A stretch of 64,000 nucleotides of DNA from NCBI GenBank assembly GCA_900318835.1, contig ONLW01000005.1, forward strand, positions 43,815 through 107,814. The letters are read 5' to 3'. Position 1 is the first letter of the stretch. Every line of letters begins with the position of its first letter. Shown piece after piece: positions 25,798 through 35,717 of this stretch. Position numbers and translations under genes: made by a program. This stretch comes from an uncultured Bacteroidales bacterium (lineage in GTDB: Bacteria; Bacteroidota; Bacteroidia; Bacteroidales; P3). The notes beneath the pieces were generated by a model. That model made no database searches. It had not been told where the DNA came from and saw only the letters and a program-made list of their open reading frames with translations.

Positions 25798-28149
25798 TTA
25801 ACATTCTTTTTCTTTACCATAGACTTTGAATTTCTTCACCAGCAGGGGCGTGATGAAAAGGTCGGCCAGCAGCGCCGAGAGGATGCCGATGACGGCAAGC
25901 ACGCCGAAGTTGATGCACATGGTGCATGCCGAGGTGGCGAAGGTGGCGAAGACTGCCGAGGTGATGATGGAGGTGGTGACGATGGCCACGCCCACAACGC
26001 GGAAGGTGCGACGGAGGGCGAATGAATAGTTGGGCTTGCGGTCGAATTCTAGCTTCGAGTGATTGAAGAAGTGGATAGTGTCGTCGACGGCCATACCCAG
26101 CATCATGGGTATCAGCGTGGCGGTCATCATGTCGAGCGGAATGCCCATCCATCCCATGAATCCACCCACGAAAATGGCAGGCATAAGGTTGGGGATAAGG
26201 CCGATGAGGCCGACTCGGATGCTCTGGAAGGCTATCATCAGGATGATGGCGATGATAAGCACCGAGATGAGGAACGACTGCATCTGGCCACGAACCAAGT
26301 ACTGCATCATGGTGGTATACTGCGGGATGTTGCCCACGGCGGTCACGGTGACACCCGGGAACATCTCCTCGGTCTTCTTGGCGATGTCGTTGAGCTCGCG
26401 CTCCACCTCGGCAGAGTTGAAGTCGGAGATCTCCACCATCAGTCGCAGGCGCTTGTAGCCATAATCCATCCAGTATTCCGCCTCCGAGCCGCCGGCATTC
26501 TCGTAGAGCATCAGCATCTGGGCAACGCCCTCCTCGGTGTCGGGTATGCAATAGAAGGCCTTGTCGCCACCGTTGAGTGTCTGGTTCAGGTCTTTGATGA
26601 TGTCCAAGATGGAATTGGTGCGCTTCGTCAGCGAATAGGTCCCCACCAGCTGCTCCAGCTGCTCCAGTTTCCGCAGGTTTTCGGGCTGCTTGGCGTCGTC
26701 CTCGTTCTCGAACTCCATCACGAGGTCGTAGGAGTAGAGGGCGCCCAACTCGCTGTGTCCCACTGTCAGCACATCATTCACGTATGGGACATCCTTGCCC
26801 ATGGTGCGCTCGATGTCGAAAGCGGGCTCGATTTTCCAAAGCCCGATGCCCAAAGCCACACAGACAACAGCAAAGATGGCGACGATTGATTTGGAATGCT
26901 TGAAGGTAAAGTCGTTGAGCTTCTCCATAGCGCGCCCCAGACGGGTGCCACCCTCGCCGTCGATGCCCGCTTTGGGTTTCTTGTCCTTGCCGAAGGAGAG
27001 CAGCACGGGAGCCATCAGCAGCGTGGTGAAGAGCACGAAGAGGATGGTCAGCGAACTCATCATGCCGACACATTTCATCGGGCGGATGGGAATCACCATG
27101 AACGACATCAGGGAGATGACGGTGGTCAATCCGCAAAACACCACCGACCAGCCTATCTCGCTGACGGTTTCGACGACGGCCTGTTTACGCCTCCCGTGTC
27201 GGCGCATACATTGCTTGAAATAGGAGAAGATGTGGATGTTGTAAGCAATGGCAACGGCGAAAGCCAGTATGGCCGGTATCATCAGCACCGTGCTGTCGAC
27301 ATACATCTGCGTGTAGCCCGCAATGCCGAAGGTGATCACAATGCCGCCAATGACCGACAGGAAAGGACCGACGATGCCGCGCAGCGAGCGGGTCATCAGC
27401 AACATCACCAGGATGCAGATAATGGCGGCTATCATCACCAGGCGCCCCATCTCCTGACCGATGTATACCGACTTTTGCTGTGTCACATAAGGCATACCCG
27501 TGGCCTTCGGATGGAGGGAGGCATATTTCTCCTTCGTGATGATGCGCGTCACCTCCTCGCCGGTCACGATGTCGGGCGACACGTTGCTCGTCTGCTTCCA
27601 CTCCTCCTCCGAGGGGAAGGCGCGCAGCTTCACGAGAATCCAGGCGTTCCTGCCGTCCTGCGAGATGAGCTTGCGAGCCACATGGGGCTTGCTATAAGCA
27701 AGAGACCGGATCTGCTCCATTTCGGGCGATCCGGTCTCGGGAATCTCGTCGGGGACGATTTGCACTATCTCCATCCCGTCCTCCGTGCCCAGCATAAACT
27801 CGAGGTCCACCAGCGACGTAATCTTGTCGCCATATGAGAGCGAATCCAGCAGCTCCGCGCCCAACTCGCGCATAAGCGTGAGGTTCTCTTTGGTGAAGTG
27901 GTTGTCACACTCGGTGAGGATGCCGACAAAATAGTCGTTGCCGAAATTCTCCTTAAACTCGTTGGTCTTCACCAACATCGGGTCGCCCTCGATGAAATAG
28001 TCGTCGAACGAGGTCTGCTGCACCATCTTCGACATGCCGAAGAACGACGCCACCAGCACGATGGCAAACAATGCGATGGCTACCCATCGCCACCTTAGAA
28101 GGAAGGCCGCATACCTTCCGAAAAAAGCGTTGATTTTGTGCGATTTCAT
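25798..28149 (-). CDS. MMPL/RND-family exporter
   Basis: The 783-residue inner-membrane protein has the duplicated layout of RND/MMPL transporters: one membrane helix near residues 20-37, a large periplasmic loop, a bundle of about five helices ([19 protein letters not shown] and later), a second loop and a second bundle near the C-terminus ([20 protein letters not shown]). The GxxVDD-like motif in the fourth helix of the second bundle fits proton-driven transport. It heads the operon with the LolA-like protein and the outer-membrane barrel. The substrate is unknown; lipid-type cargo is typical for MMPL/LolA-like pairs. Confidence 0.88.
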   Translation of the reverse strand: MKSHKINAFFGRYAAFLLRWRWVAIALFAIVLVASFFGMSKMVQQTSFDDYFIEGDPMLVKTNEFKENFGNDYFVGILTECDNHFTKENLTLMRELGAELLDSLSYGDKITSLVDLEFMLGTEDGMEIVQIVPDEIPETGSPEMEQIRSLAYSKPHVARKLISQDGRNAWILVKLRAFPSEEEWKQTSNVSPDIVTGEEVTRIITKEKYASLHPKATGMPYVTQQKSVYIGQEMGRLVMIAAIICILVMLLMTRSLRGIVGPFLSVIGGIVITFGIAGYTQMYVDSTVLMIPAILAFAVAIAYNIHIFSYFKQCMRRHGRRKQAVVETVSEIGWSVVFCGLTTVISLMSFMVIPIRPMKCVGMMSSLTILFVLFTTLLMAPVLLSFGKDKKPKAGIDGEGGTRLGRAMEKLNDFTFKHSKSIVAIFAVVCVALGIGLWKIEPAFDIERTMGKDVPYVNDVLTVGHSELGALYSYDLVMEFENEDDAKQPENLRKLEQLEQLVGTYSLTKRTNSILDIIKDLNQTLNGGDKAFYCIPDTEEGVAQMLMLYENAGGSEAEYWMDYGYKRLRLMVEISDFNSAEVERELNDIAKKTEEMFPGVTVTAVGNIPQYTTMMQYLVRGQMQSFLISVLIIAIILMIAFQSIRVGLIGLIPNLMPAIFVGGFMGWMGIPLDMMTATLIPMMLGMAVDDTIHFFNHSKLEFDRKPNYSFALRRTFRVVGVAIVTTSIITSAVFATFATSACTMCINFGVLAVIGILSALLADLFITPLLVKKFKVYGKEKEC

Positions 28150-28240
28150 TTTTGATTTTTATTTTTGATTAGACAATATTATCACAAGCGCTGCTGTTTG
28201 CAGCACACCAAATGTTTGAAAAAGAGAGGTATAATGGAAA

Positions 28241-28564
28241 TTATGCTACCGGCGGTGCCCGCAACAGGGAGGTCCCGTAGCAATAGCCAATGTTAGTGAC
28301 ATCCGCCAGCTGCGGTTCCGTAGCAGGTTCCCACAGCGGCACAATCCGGAATGTCTGTTGGACAATATAATTAAGGCTAAGAAAGATACAATACGGGCAA
28401 TCGTGGTCGTGATGGTGAGCCGTTTCGATGTGTCCGACACATTGCTGACAGTCGTCGTGGGCGTCGATTGTCTCGTGATGCACATGCAACGACGAAAGCG
28501 TTACTGTTGGCAAATAGCTGGCCAACAAAATGATAGAGGCAATATTTCGCTGCAGAAGTTTCAT
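28241..28564 (-). CDS. His/Cys-rich exported peptide, possible metal binder
   Basis: The 107-residue product has an N-terminal hydrophobic segment (NIASIILLASYLPTVTLSS) and then a cluster of metal-type residues: HVHHETIDAHDDCQQC, HIETAHHHDHDCPYC. The pattern resembles small DUF2946-like or metal-sensing exported proteins but I cannot assign a family. The gene has its own promoter (28576-28606). It lies 91 nt upstream of the MMPL exporter gene on the same strand, so it may be cotranscribed with it. Confidence 0.6.
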   Translation of the reverse strand: MKLLQRNIASIILLASYLPTVTLSSLHVHHETIDAHDDCQQCVGHIETAHHHDHDCPYCIFLSLNYIVQQTFRIVPLWEPATEPQLADVTNIGYCYGTSLLRAPPVA

Positions 28565-28575
28565 CTTTCAAGTTG

Positions 28576-28606
28576 CAAAATTACAACAACCAACCCGACT
28601 GGGCAA
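28576..28606 (-). promoter_or_regulatory. Promoter of the His/Cys-rich peptide gene
   Basis: The minus strand reads TTG, 20 nt, TAATTTTG, a close match to the Bacteroidota promoter consensus, 12 nt upstream of the start codon. Confidence 0.6.
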
Positions 28607-28711
28607 TCCCCAAAAATGATGATTTGTCATTTATTACAACAATTCTACTGTCAGATTTACACCTGATAAATTCCTTTCAACTCCAAATGTTAAACTACTT
28701 ATCTCATACCT

Positions 28712-28766
28712 GAGTAAATATTGAGTAGGAGAAGAGTAAGAGTTGAGTAAGACATAAGTAAGAGAT
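28712..28766. repeat. 11-nt tandem array
   Basis: Five exact 11-nt steps: GAGTAAATATT, GAGTAGGAGAA, GAGTAAGAGTT, GAGTAAGACAT, AAGTAAGAGAT. It lies in the 348-nt gene-free region 28565-28912, where I see nothing else besides the promoter at 28576. Confidence 0.8.
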
Positions 28767-28912
28767 GATACTATGTTTCAGTGAGTTATAACTTTATCAA
28801 CTCTCTATCTTTTTAATAATGTGAATGTTAGGTATATTTTTTCGCTTGTAAATTATTGATTTCCAATAGGAGAAAATATCTGAGAATTTCTTGTATTCCT
28901 CATCTATTGCGC

Positions 28913-30643
28913 TCACAGGTTCCACCCCAAGGCTCCTTGTTGCAGTTCTTGCATCTTCTTGTAGAAGCCTCCCGAGGCGGTGAGGTCGGCGGGGGTGCCA
29001 CATTCAGCGACGCGGCCCTCTTTCAGCACCACTATCTTGTCGGCACCGGCGACGGTACGCATGCGGTGGGCGATGATGATGACGGTCTTGTCTTTGACCA
29101 GGCGCGACAGCGACTCCTGAATGAAGGTCTCGTTCTCGACGTCGAGCGACGCGGTAGCCTCGTCGAGTAGGATGATGGGGGCATCCTTGAGGAAGGCGCG
29201 GGCAATGGAGATGCGCTGCCGCTCGCCACCCGAAAGTTCGCTGCCGTTCTCACCGATAAGGCTGTTCCAGCCGTCGGGCATCTTCTCGGCAAAGGCGTCG
29301 ACATGTGCCAGACGGGCAGCGGCGATAACCTCCTCGTCGGTGGCATCCTTGCGGCCGATGCGGATATTCTCCAGTATGGTGTTGTTGAAGAGCGTGACAT
29401 CCTGGAAGACGATGGAATAGAGACTCATCAGCGTCTCGGGGTCAATCTTGGAGATATCCATCCCGCCGACAGTAATGGTGCCGGAGGGGATGTCCCAAAA
29501 GCGGGAAGCCAGCCGCGAGACGGTGGTCTTGCCGGAGCCGGAGGGGCCGATGAGCGCCGTCACCTCGCCCTGCCGGGCGGTGAAGGAGACGCCGTCGAGC
29601 ACGGTCTCGGAGGTGTCGTAGGCAAAACGGACATCCTTGAACTCGACATCGAAACCTTTGTTGGAGAGCGATTCCACGCCTCGCTGCTCCTCGTGGCAAA
29701 GGATTTCGTCCATACGCTCGCACTGGACACCCAACGAGACGACGGCGCCGAGGTTGATGAGGGAGCCGGACATGGGGTCGTAGAGACGGGAAGCCACCAG
29801 CAAGAACATGAAAAGAGTGAGCACATTGAGACCTCCTGCCGCCAGCAGGTAGGCGCCCGTGAGAGCTACGGTAGCGATGCCCAACTTGAGTACCATTTGG
29901 CCGCTCACCACGAAGCAGGCCACACCCAGCTCTGCCTCTATGGCACGTCTCTCGACGAGGTCGATGCGGGGGAAGAGGTCATCGAGATATTTCTTCTCGG
30001 CATCGTTGGCGCGGATGTCCTGAAATGCCTCCAACCCCTCTTGGATATGATCGGCGAGGTCCACCTTGGCCTGGACGCTGCGACGGTTGTAGCGGTTCTG
30101 GAACTTGGCGGAGAGAAGGACGATGGCGATGGCTATCGGGATGACCCAGACGGCGGCGAGGGCCATACGCCAGTCGAAGAAGAAGAGGCTGATGCCGATG
30201 AGGGTGGTGGAAATCATCGAGCCTATGAGTTCCGGCACCCAATGCGAAGTGCCTGTCTCGATGGTGGCGGCGTCGGCCATGATGGTACTGGTGAGGTCGG
30301 CGAGGTCTTTCTTGCCGAAGAAAGAAAGCGGCAGACGGCGCAGTTTTTCGGCCAAAGCGATACGGCGGCGACCGCTCTCAAGATAGACGGAGGTGAACTG
30401 CTTGTTGTATTTGAAGAACTCCATGGCTGCTATTGCCACAAGGCAGAGTGCGATTTTCCACACATAGCCCCAGGTGTCGAGAGGAGTTCCTTCCATCAGG
30501 TCTTTCACCAAGAAGAAGAGAAGTCCGACGGGCAGCATGAGGACGATGTCCATTCCCGCGCTGGCCAGACATGATTTCACGAGGTCGCGCGCACCCTGCT
30601 GCGAGAGGGCATATTTATGACGTAGTGTATCGATGATGCTCAT
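28913..30643 (-). CDS. ABC transporter, fused permease and ATPase (second of a pair)
   Basis: The 576-residue half-transporter has a six-helix membrane domain in the first ~310 residues and an ATPase domain with Walker A (GPSGSGKTT), signature LSGGERQR and Walker B (IILLDEATAS). The start at 30643 overlaps the stop of the preceding ABC gene (ATGA), so the two are translationally coupled and likely form a heterodimer. Together with the upstream MptD-family protein this matches a known Bacteroidota operon type whose fused ABC pair resembles YbtP/YbtQ-like transporters. The substrate is not known; iron or cofactor uptake is possible from the neighbours. Confidence 0.9.
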   Translation of the reverse strand: MSIIDTLRHKYALSQQGARDLVKSCLASAGMDIVLMLPVGLLFFLVKDLMEGTPLDTWGYVWKIALCLVAIAAMEFFKYNKQFTSVYLESGRRRIALAEKLRRLPLSFFGKKDLADLTSTIMADAATIETGTSHWVPELIGSMISTTLIGISLFFFDWRMALAAVWVIPIAIAIVLLSAKFQNRYNRRSVQAKVDLADHIQEGLEAFQDIRANDAEKKYLDDLFPRIDLVERRAIEAELGVACFVVSGQMVLKLGIATVALTGAYLLAAGGLNVLTLFMFLLVASRLYDPMSGSLINLGAVVSLGVQCERMDEILCHEEQRGVESLSNKGFDVEFKDVRFAYDTSETVLDGVSFTARQGEVTALIGPSGSGKTTVSRLASRFWDIPSGTITVGGMDISKIDPETLMSLYSIVFQDVTLFNNTILENIRIGRKDATDEEVIAAARLAHVDAFAEKMPDGWNSLIGENGSELSGGERQRISIARAFLKDAPIILLDEATASLDVENETFIQESLSRLVKDKTVIIIAHRMRTVAGADKIVVLKEGRVAECGTPADLTASGGFYKKMQELQQGALGWNL

Positions 30644-32400
30644 TTTATATTCCACTTTACAGATTCGACATATTGTTTCCACATGGCGGCATACTTGCCC
30701 TCTTTGGCGAGCAGCTGGCTGTGCGTCCCCTGCTCGGCGACGTGCCCTTCTTCAAGCACATAGATGCAGTCGGCACCCGTTACAGATGAAAGGCGATGTG
30801 CCACCATCACAAGGGTTTTGCCGCCCTCGGCCATCCTCGAGAAGGCTTGCTGTACGCGCGTCTCGTTGTCGGGGTCGGCAAAGGCTGTGGCCTCGTCGAG
30901 GATGACAATGGGCGTATCCTTGAGCATCACGCGGGCGATGGCCACACGCTGCTGCTCGCCGCCGGAGAGATAGGTTCCCTTGGTGCCGATGACGGTGTCG
31001 ATGCCCTGCGGCAATTTGGCGAGGATATCGTCGCACTGGGCCTTGTGCAGGGCTTCCAGTACCTCCTCGCGTGTTGCATCGGGTCGTCCTAGCCGAACAT
31101 TTTCTAAGATGCTGGTCTTCAGCAGACGGCTGTCTTGGAATACGAAGGAGATTCGGTTCATCAAATCCTGTTTTTGAATATGGCGTATGTCCACGCCACC
31201 CAGCGTGATGGAGCCCTCCGTGACATCGAAAAAGCGAGCCATCAGGCTGGCCGTCGTGGTCTTTCCACCACCGGAAGAACCCACGAAGGCGATTTTCTGT
31301 CCGGGTTCGACTTTCAGCGAGATGCCGTCCACGGCAAAGCGGGTGGCTTCGGGGTAACGGAAACGGACATTCGTGAGTTCCATCTCGTTGTCCTGTGGCA
31401 GTTGGGCATCTTCAGGGTCTTTCAGCGGGTCGATGGCCAGGATGCGACCGGTCTTGTCCAGTGCTTCGGCCACAATCATCTCGTTCTCGCTGGCGAACAT
31501 GATGCGGTTTAGCGTGACGGCTATGGCAGGGGTGATGATGACATAGTAGAGCAGGTTCAGCAGGTATTCGCCATCCACATTGCCATGCTTGGCCACTACC
31601 AGCGTCAGGCCGATGAGCACGGCGAACGAGGCGTTGACAAACGTGGTGTAGAGCGTCATCGGCAAGCGCAGGTCGATGGTGTGGGCGATGACCCATGTGC
31701 GGTACTGGTCGATGGAGTCTTTGAAACGCTTGAAAGAGAAAACCGACTGGCCGAAGGTCTTTACCACTGGGATGCCTCGGACATACTCCACGGCTTCGTT
31801 CGACATGGTGTCCAGGGCCTTGTTGTACTCGCCAAGTTTCCTTTTCAGCGTGGGGCCTGTCATCAGCGAAAGCATCACGATGAGTGCCAGCACCACCGTT
31901 GCCAGACAGAGAAGCCCCATCCGCCAATCGAACAGGAACATCAGCACCGCCAAACCTATCATGGTGGCATACATGCCCGCCTTGTCGGGGAGCTGGTGGG
32001 CAAGGTAGGTCTCCGTCGACTGGGTGGATTCCTGTACCCATTTGCGCACCTTGCCACTACCAAGGCTGTCCAAGAATCCAATGGGCAGCGACATAATATG
32101 TTGCATCAAAGTTTTGCGCATGTTGGCGGCAATGCGGAAGGCGGCCACATGCGAGCACATAAGACCGCCGAAATAGACCAAGATAGAGGCAATGGCAAAG
32201 GCTACCGCCATCCATCCGAAGTGGGCGATGCGGCTGTAGTCGCCGACTATCACATCGCGAAGAATGGCCCAGATGTAAAGAAAAGGAGCAAGTGCCAATA
32301 GCTGGCTAATGCTCGCAATCGCTAAAGATAGGTATGTCAACACCTTTCTCTTTCCGGCGTAGGCGAGAAGTTGTGGTAGAAGTTTTTCTTTCTTGTCCAT
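30640..32400 (-). CDS. ABC transporter, fused permease and ATPase (first of a pair)
   Basis: The 586-residue half-transporter has the same layout as its partner: membrane domain, then Walker A (GSSGGGKTT), signature LSGGEQQR and Walker B (IVILDEATAF). It lies 45 nt downstream of the MptD-family gene and overlaps the partner ABC gene by 4 nt. The spacer upstream (about 32408-32430) contains GTTGATAG tandem units. A heterodimeric inner-membrane transporter is the natural reading. Confidence 0.9.
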   Translation of the reverse strand: MDKKEKLLPQLLAYAGKRKVLTYLSLAIASISQLLALAPFLYIWAILRDVIVGDYSRIAHFGWMAVAFAIASILVYFGGLMCSHVAAFRIAANMRKTLMQHIMSLPIGFLDSLGSGKVRKWVQESTQSTETYLAHQLPDKAGMYATMIGLAVLMFLFDWRMGLLCLATVVLALIVMLSLMTGPTLKRKLGEYNKALDTMSNEAVEYVRGIPVVKTFGQSVFSFKRFKDSIDQYRTWVIAHTIDLRLPMTLYTTFVNASFAVLIGLTLVVAKHGNVDGEYLLNLLYYVIITPAIAVTLNRIMFASENEMIVAEALDKTGRILAIDPLKDPEDAQLPQDNEMELTNVRFRYPEATRFAVDGISLKVEPGQKIAFVGSSGGGKTTTASLMARFFDVTEGSITLGGVDIRHIQKQDLMNRISFVFQDSRLLKTSILENVRLGRPDATREEVLEALHKAQCDDILAKLPQGIDTVIGTKGTYLSGGEQQRVAIARVMLKDTPIVILDEATAFADPDNETRVQQAFSRMAEGGKTLVMVAHRLSSVTGADCIYVLEEGHVAEQGTHSQLLAKEGKYAAMWKQYVESVKWNIK

Positions 32401-32445
32401 GTATTACGTTGATAGGTTGATAGGTTGATATGATGGAGAAACCTA

Positions 32446-33030
32446 TTATTTCAGTTTTGTAGCAGACTTTTTCATTACACGCTCAGCAAGGCGCATTGCG
32501 AGGATGGCGATGGGAATGGTCAGCACCAGCACGACCACCAGCATGGGAATGTTCTCGATGACGGGCATCATCAGCTGGTCGTAACCTGCAGGCATCTCCT
32601 CTACGGCAGCGGCAAGCGACCCCTCGGTGTCCGTCCACCAGTGGGAGATATAGGTGAAGAACGAGAAGGCAAAGGGCACAAAACTCCAGCGCACCCCTTT
32701 CTTGGTGTCGTAGCCTTTCGCCTTACGGAGGATTTCGGCCAACGCCGTGAGGACCACCATACCGATGGCGCAGAACAGATCCGCTTCGCCGACAATCAGG
32801 AACAGCACGAGAATGAAGCCATTGAGGACTGTCGCCGCGCCGAAGCGGGGAATCAGGGTGCAAGTGTAGAGGTAGATGAATGCCGTTAGTATCGGCAGCA
32901 CCGCGCCAACATAAGCGTAGCACGCAGGGTGGATGGCGCCGCTTGCGGCACCGAGAATGAACGTGGCAAGATATGCCACCGCCATCAGGATAACGATGGC
33001 TACTTTCTTAAAAGTCAATTTTTTATCCAT
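32446..33030 (-). CDS. MptD-family putative ECF transporter S component
   Basis: The 194-residue inner-membrane protein has about five to six hydrophobic segments and resembles the Trep_Strep/MptD family of putative substrate-binding S components of ECF transporters (ATFILGAASGAIHPACYAYV at the N-terminal side). It starts MDKKLTFKKVAIVILMAVAY and ends in a basic tail. It is the first gene of the operon with the ABC pair. The gene is divergent from a porin gene, with two dyads between them, suggesting shared control. Confidence 0.75.
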   Translation of the reverse strand: MDKKLTFKKVAIVILMAVAYLATFILGAASGAIHPACYAYVGAVLPILTAFIYLYTCTLIPRFGAATVLNGFILVLFLIVGEADLFCAIGMVVLTALAEILRKAKGYDTKKGVRWSFVPFAFSFFTYISHWWTDTEGSLAAAVEEMPAGYDQLMMPVIENIPMLVVVLVLTIPIAILAMRLAERVMKKSATKLK

Positions 33031-33054
33031 GATATTGTAGTTTTGATTTCTGTT

Positions 33055-33063
33055 GCAAAATTA
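33055..33063 (-). promoter_or_regulatory. -7 box of the MptD-ABC operon
   Basis: The minus strand reads TAATTTTGC about 25 nt upstream of the MptD start codon. The -33 region is not a clear match, as might be expected for a regulated promoter. Confidence 0.5.
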
Positions 33064-33109
33064 CTTGCCCCGCAGAAACCCCACAATAACCAAAAATAGG
33101 GATTATCGT

Positions 33110-33131
33110 CACCATACATATATGTATGGTG
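33110..33131. promoter_or_regulatory. 22-bp perfect palindrome between divergent operons
   Basis: CACCATACATA followed directly by TATGTATGGTG is a perfect palindrome midway between the MptD and porin promoters. It is probably the operator of a dimeric regulator. It does not match the classical Fur box as I know it. Confidence 0.6.
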
Positions 33132-33136
33132 GGGGA

Positions 33137-33156
33137 AATCACCAATAGTGGTGATT
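33137..33156. promoter_or_regulatory. Second operator-like dyad overlapping the porin -33 box
   Basis: AATCACCA, ATAG, TGGTGATT has 8-nt perfect arms and overlaps the TTG of the porin promoter. Its ACC/GGT core is shared with the neighbouring palindrome, so the same regulator might bind both. Confidence 0.55.
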
Positions 33157-33185
33157 GCCTATGCGGAGGAGGTCGTGTATTTTTG
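33155..33185 (+). promoter_or_regulatory. Promoter of the porin-imelysin-di-heme cluster
   Basis: TTG, 20 nt, TATTTTTG fits the Bacteroidota consensus. Transcription would start near 33192, about 17 nt before the porin start codon. Confidence 0.65.
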
Positions 33186-33208
33186 CAGCAGAAAAAATGA
33201 TTTGTGAT

Positions 33209-34492
33209 ATGCAAATAACTAAAAGTATACTAACGTTTTGTATTGCCTCTATGTTGGGTGTCTCCGCCCCAATTTGGGCACAGAACGACAGCACGACAAC
33301 CAAAAGCCGCTTGACCATCGGCGGCTACGGTGAGGCGGTGTACAGCCGTCATTTCTACAGCGACAACGTGTTCCGCTACTCGAAGGCGGAGAAATACAAG
33401 GACGCACCCGGCTACGGCCGCGTGGATCTGCCCCATGCCGTCATCATGCTAGGTTACGACTTCGGCCACGGCTGGAGCGTGGGCACAGAGATTGAGTTTG
33501 AGCACGGAGGCATCGAGGCCGCCGTGGAGAAAGAGACCGAGGAGACCGGCGAGTTCGAGCAGGAACTAGAGCGCGGCGGCGAGGTGGCGCTGGAACAGTT
33601 CTGGGTGCAGAAGAGTTTCAGCAAACAGTTGAACGTGCGTGCGGGTCATATCGTGGTGCCTGTGGGTATGACAAACAACGGTCACACCCCCAATATGTTC
33701 TTCAGTGTCTACCGCCCTGAGGGAGAGAATACAATCATGCCCTGTACATGGCACGAGACGGGCATCTCCGTCTGGGGAAAGGAGGGCAGCTGGCGCTATG
33801 AGGCACAACTGCTTCCGGGTCTCAACAGCAACCTTTTCAACGATCAAGGGTGGATTCACAACGGCAGCGCCTCGCCCTACGAGTTCCGTCCGGCCAACGC
33901 TCTGGCCTGTGCCGCCCGCGTCGACTGGACGGGCGTAAAGGGACTGCGCCTAAGTCTCAGCGGCTACCTCGGCGGCAGCAACAACAACGACATTGTCACC
34001 GACCCCAATGGAAAATATTATAAGTATAATGCCGTGGTGGTCATTGGGGCTTTCGACTTCGCCTATAAGAACCAATGGCTGACGGTGCGCGGCAATGTGG
34101 ATTACGGTCACTTGAGCGATGCTGCCGCTATCTCGGCACGCAATAAGAACCAGACAACCATGACCGGCAACCCCTATCCCCACACCTTCGTGGGCGAGGG
34201 TGCCTGGGATGCCGCCGTCGAGGCCGGTGTCAACACGTTGGCATGGAGCAACACGAAACAGAAACTGTATATCTTCGGCCGCTACGACCAGTACGACAGC
34301 TATGTGCCTGCCGAAGGGCTGGCCGACATCGGCTGGTGCGCCCGCACGGTGGTGAGTGGCGGCATCAACTGGAGTCCCATCCCCGAAGTGGCTGTTAAGG
34401 CCGAAGGGGGCGTGCGCCTGCTCGACAGCCAGTACAACGACGAGCCCTTCTTCGCCCTGGGAGTGACTTGGACGGGATTCTTTATTCACTAG
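33209..34492 (+). CDS. Outer-membrane porin-like protein (OprO/OprP type)
   Basis: The 427-residue product has a signal peptide (MQITKSILTFCIASMLGVSA, then PIWAQ) and a long beta-rich barrel region (LTIGGYGEAVYSRHF at the start, ALGVTWTGFFIH at the end). The order of motifs recalls phosphate-selective porin O/P-like proteins of Bacteroidota. The start at 33209 is chosen because the -7 box lies just upstream of it, which excludes the longer frame. It is followed by imelysin and a di-heme protein on the same strand, a combination linked to iron or redox metabolism. The solute is not known. Confidence 0.78.
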   Translation: MQITKSILTFCIASMLGVSAPIWAQNDSTTTKSRLTIGGYGEAVYSRHFYSDNVFRYSKAEKYKDAPGYGRVDLPHAVIMLGYDFGHGWSVGTEIEFEHGGIEAAVEKETEETGEFEQELERGGEVALEQFWVQKSFSKQLNVRAGHIVVPVGMTNNGHTPNMFFSVYRPEGENTIMPCTWHETGISVWGKEGSWRYEAQLLPGLNSNLFNDQGWIHNGSASPYEFRPANALACAARVDWTGVKGLRLSLSGYLGGSNNNDIVTDPNGKYYKYNAVVVIGAFDFAYKNQWLTVRGNVDYGHLSDAAAISARNKNQTTMTGNPYPHTFVGEGAWDAAVEAGVNTLAWSNTKQKLYIFGRYDQYDSYVPAEGLADIGWCARTVVSGGINWSPIPEVAVKAEGGVRLLDSQYNDEPFFALGVTWTGFFIH

Positions 34493-34551
34493 AGAAACTA
34501 GAAATTCTAGATAATCTAAAGCAACTAGAAAACAAAAAAACAAAAATACAA

Positions 34552-35706
34552 ATGAAAAGTATCTTCAAAACTTTAGCTGTGGCCCTTCTGGCCACGATGA
34601 CACTCGCTTCGTGCGAGAAAGAAAACAACGATTCTACAGGCAACGACGACCAGCAGGCACAGGCTATCGCCGTGCAGTTCGTGGACCACGCGGTGGCTCC
34701 TACCTATGGTGCTTTGGCCGCAAAGGCTGAGCTGTTGGCCAGCCAGTTGGCGGCCCTCAAGGCCAACCCCACCGATGCCGGTGTGCGTGAGGCCTGCGAG
34801 ACTTTCCTCGCTGCCCGCGAGCAATGGGAGAAGAGCGAGGCTTTCCTCTTCGGTGCCGCCGGTGACTACGGTGTGGACCCCCACATCGACTCCTGGCCTT
34901 TGGATGAGGATGCTTTCAACACGCTGATGGCCAGCCCCGCCATGATTGAGGCCCTCGATGGTGAGGATGGCGACGTGGTGGCAGGCGAACGTCTGGGTAA
35001 CGCCCTCCTCGGTTTCCACGGCATCGAGTATATCCTCTTCCGCGACGGCCAGCCCCGTAGCGCCAGCGCCATCACCACCGATCAGTGGAAGTATGTGGCT
35101 GCCGTGGCCGGTGACCTGCGCAACCGCTGCTACCAGCTCGAGGTGGGCTGGATTGGCGACGCCGCTCCCGCTAGCCATATTGAGAAACTCGATGACATCG
35201 AGCTATCTTATACTGTGGCAGGTGGTGACTACAGTTACGGTGAGAATATGAAGAATGCCGGTCAGGCCGGTAGCACCTACCCCACCCTCAAAGCCGCTCT
35301 GATGAACATCGTGCAAGGCTGCATCGACATCGCCGACGAGGTGGGCACCAGCAAGATTGGCGCCGCCTACAGTGGCGCAGATCCCACCTACATCGAGAGC
35401 CCCTACAGCCAGAAGTCCATCATCGACTTCCACAACAACATCGTCAGCATCCAGAACACCTACCTCGGTGGCGTGGAAGGTCAGCGCGATGAGAGCAAGT
35501 CGCTGCACAGCTATGTGAAAGATCTTGACGCAGCCCTCGACAGCCGCGTAGTGGAGGCCATCAACAACGCTCTGTCCAAAATTGACGCCATGCCGGCTCC
35601 CTTTGTCAACAACATTGCCGCTGCCGCCAACGGCGAAGCCATGGAGGCTTGTGCAGCCTTGAGCGAAGTGCTCGACGAGGTGGTGGAGAAGATTAGAAAC
35701 AACTAA
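34552..35706 (+). CDS. Imelysin-family lipoprotein
   Basis: The 384-residue lipoprotein has lipobox LASC after MKSIFKTLAVALLATMT. It matches the imelysin (EfeO/IrpA-like) family, including the GxHxxE motif as GFHGIEY. Members are periplasmic or surface proteins of iron uptake systems in several phyla; the old peptidase label is doubtful. The long open frame could start earlier, but the lipoprotein signal fixes the ATG at 34552. A short 7-nt-type array (about 34495-34534) lies in the leader. It sits between the porin and the di-heme oxidoreductase, so a shared role in iron handling is likely. Confidence 0.88.
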   Translation: MKSIFKTLAVALLATMTLASCEKENNDSTGNDDQQAQAIAVQFVDHAVAPTYGALAAKAELLASQLAALKANPTDAGVREACETFLAAREQWEKSEAFLFGAAGDYGVDPHIDSWPLDEDAFNTLMASPAMIEALDGEDGDVVAGERLGNALLGFHGIEYILFRDGQPRSASAITTDQWKYVAAVAGDLRNRCYQLEVGWIGDAAPASHIEKLDDIELSYTVAGGDYSYGENMKNAGQAGSTYPTLKAALMNIVQGCIDIADEVGTSKIGAAYSGADPTYIESPYSQKSIIDFHNNIVSIQNTYLGGVEGQRDESKSLHSYVKDLDAALDSRVVEAINNALSKIDAMPAPFVNNIAAAANGEAMEACAALSEVLDEVVEKIRNN

Positions 35707-35717
35707 ATAATTAGAAT

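Noticed and set aside
30640-32400. Assigning the ABC pair specifically to yersiniabactin-type siderophore uptake
   Set aside because: The fused architecture is shared by many exporters and importers; the MptD partner and neighbours do not fix the substrate.
33110-33131. Calling the 22-bp palindrome a Fur box
   Set aside because: The sequence does not match the GATAATGATTATCATT-type consensus; only the gene context hints at iron.
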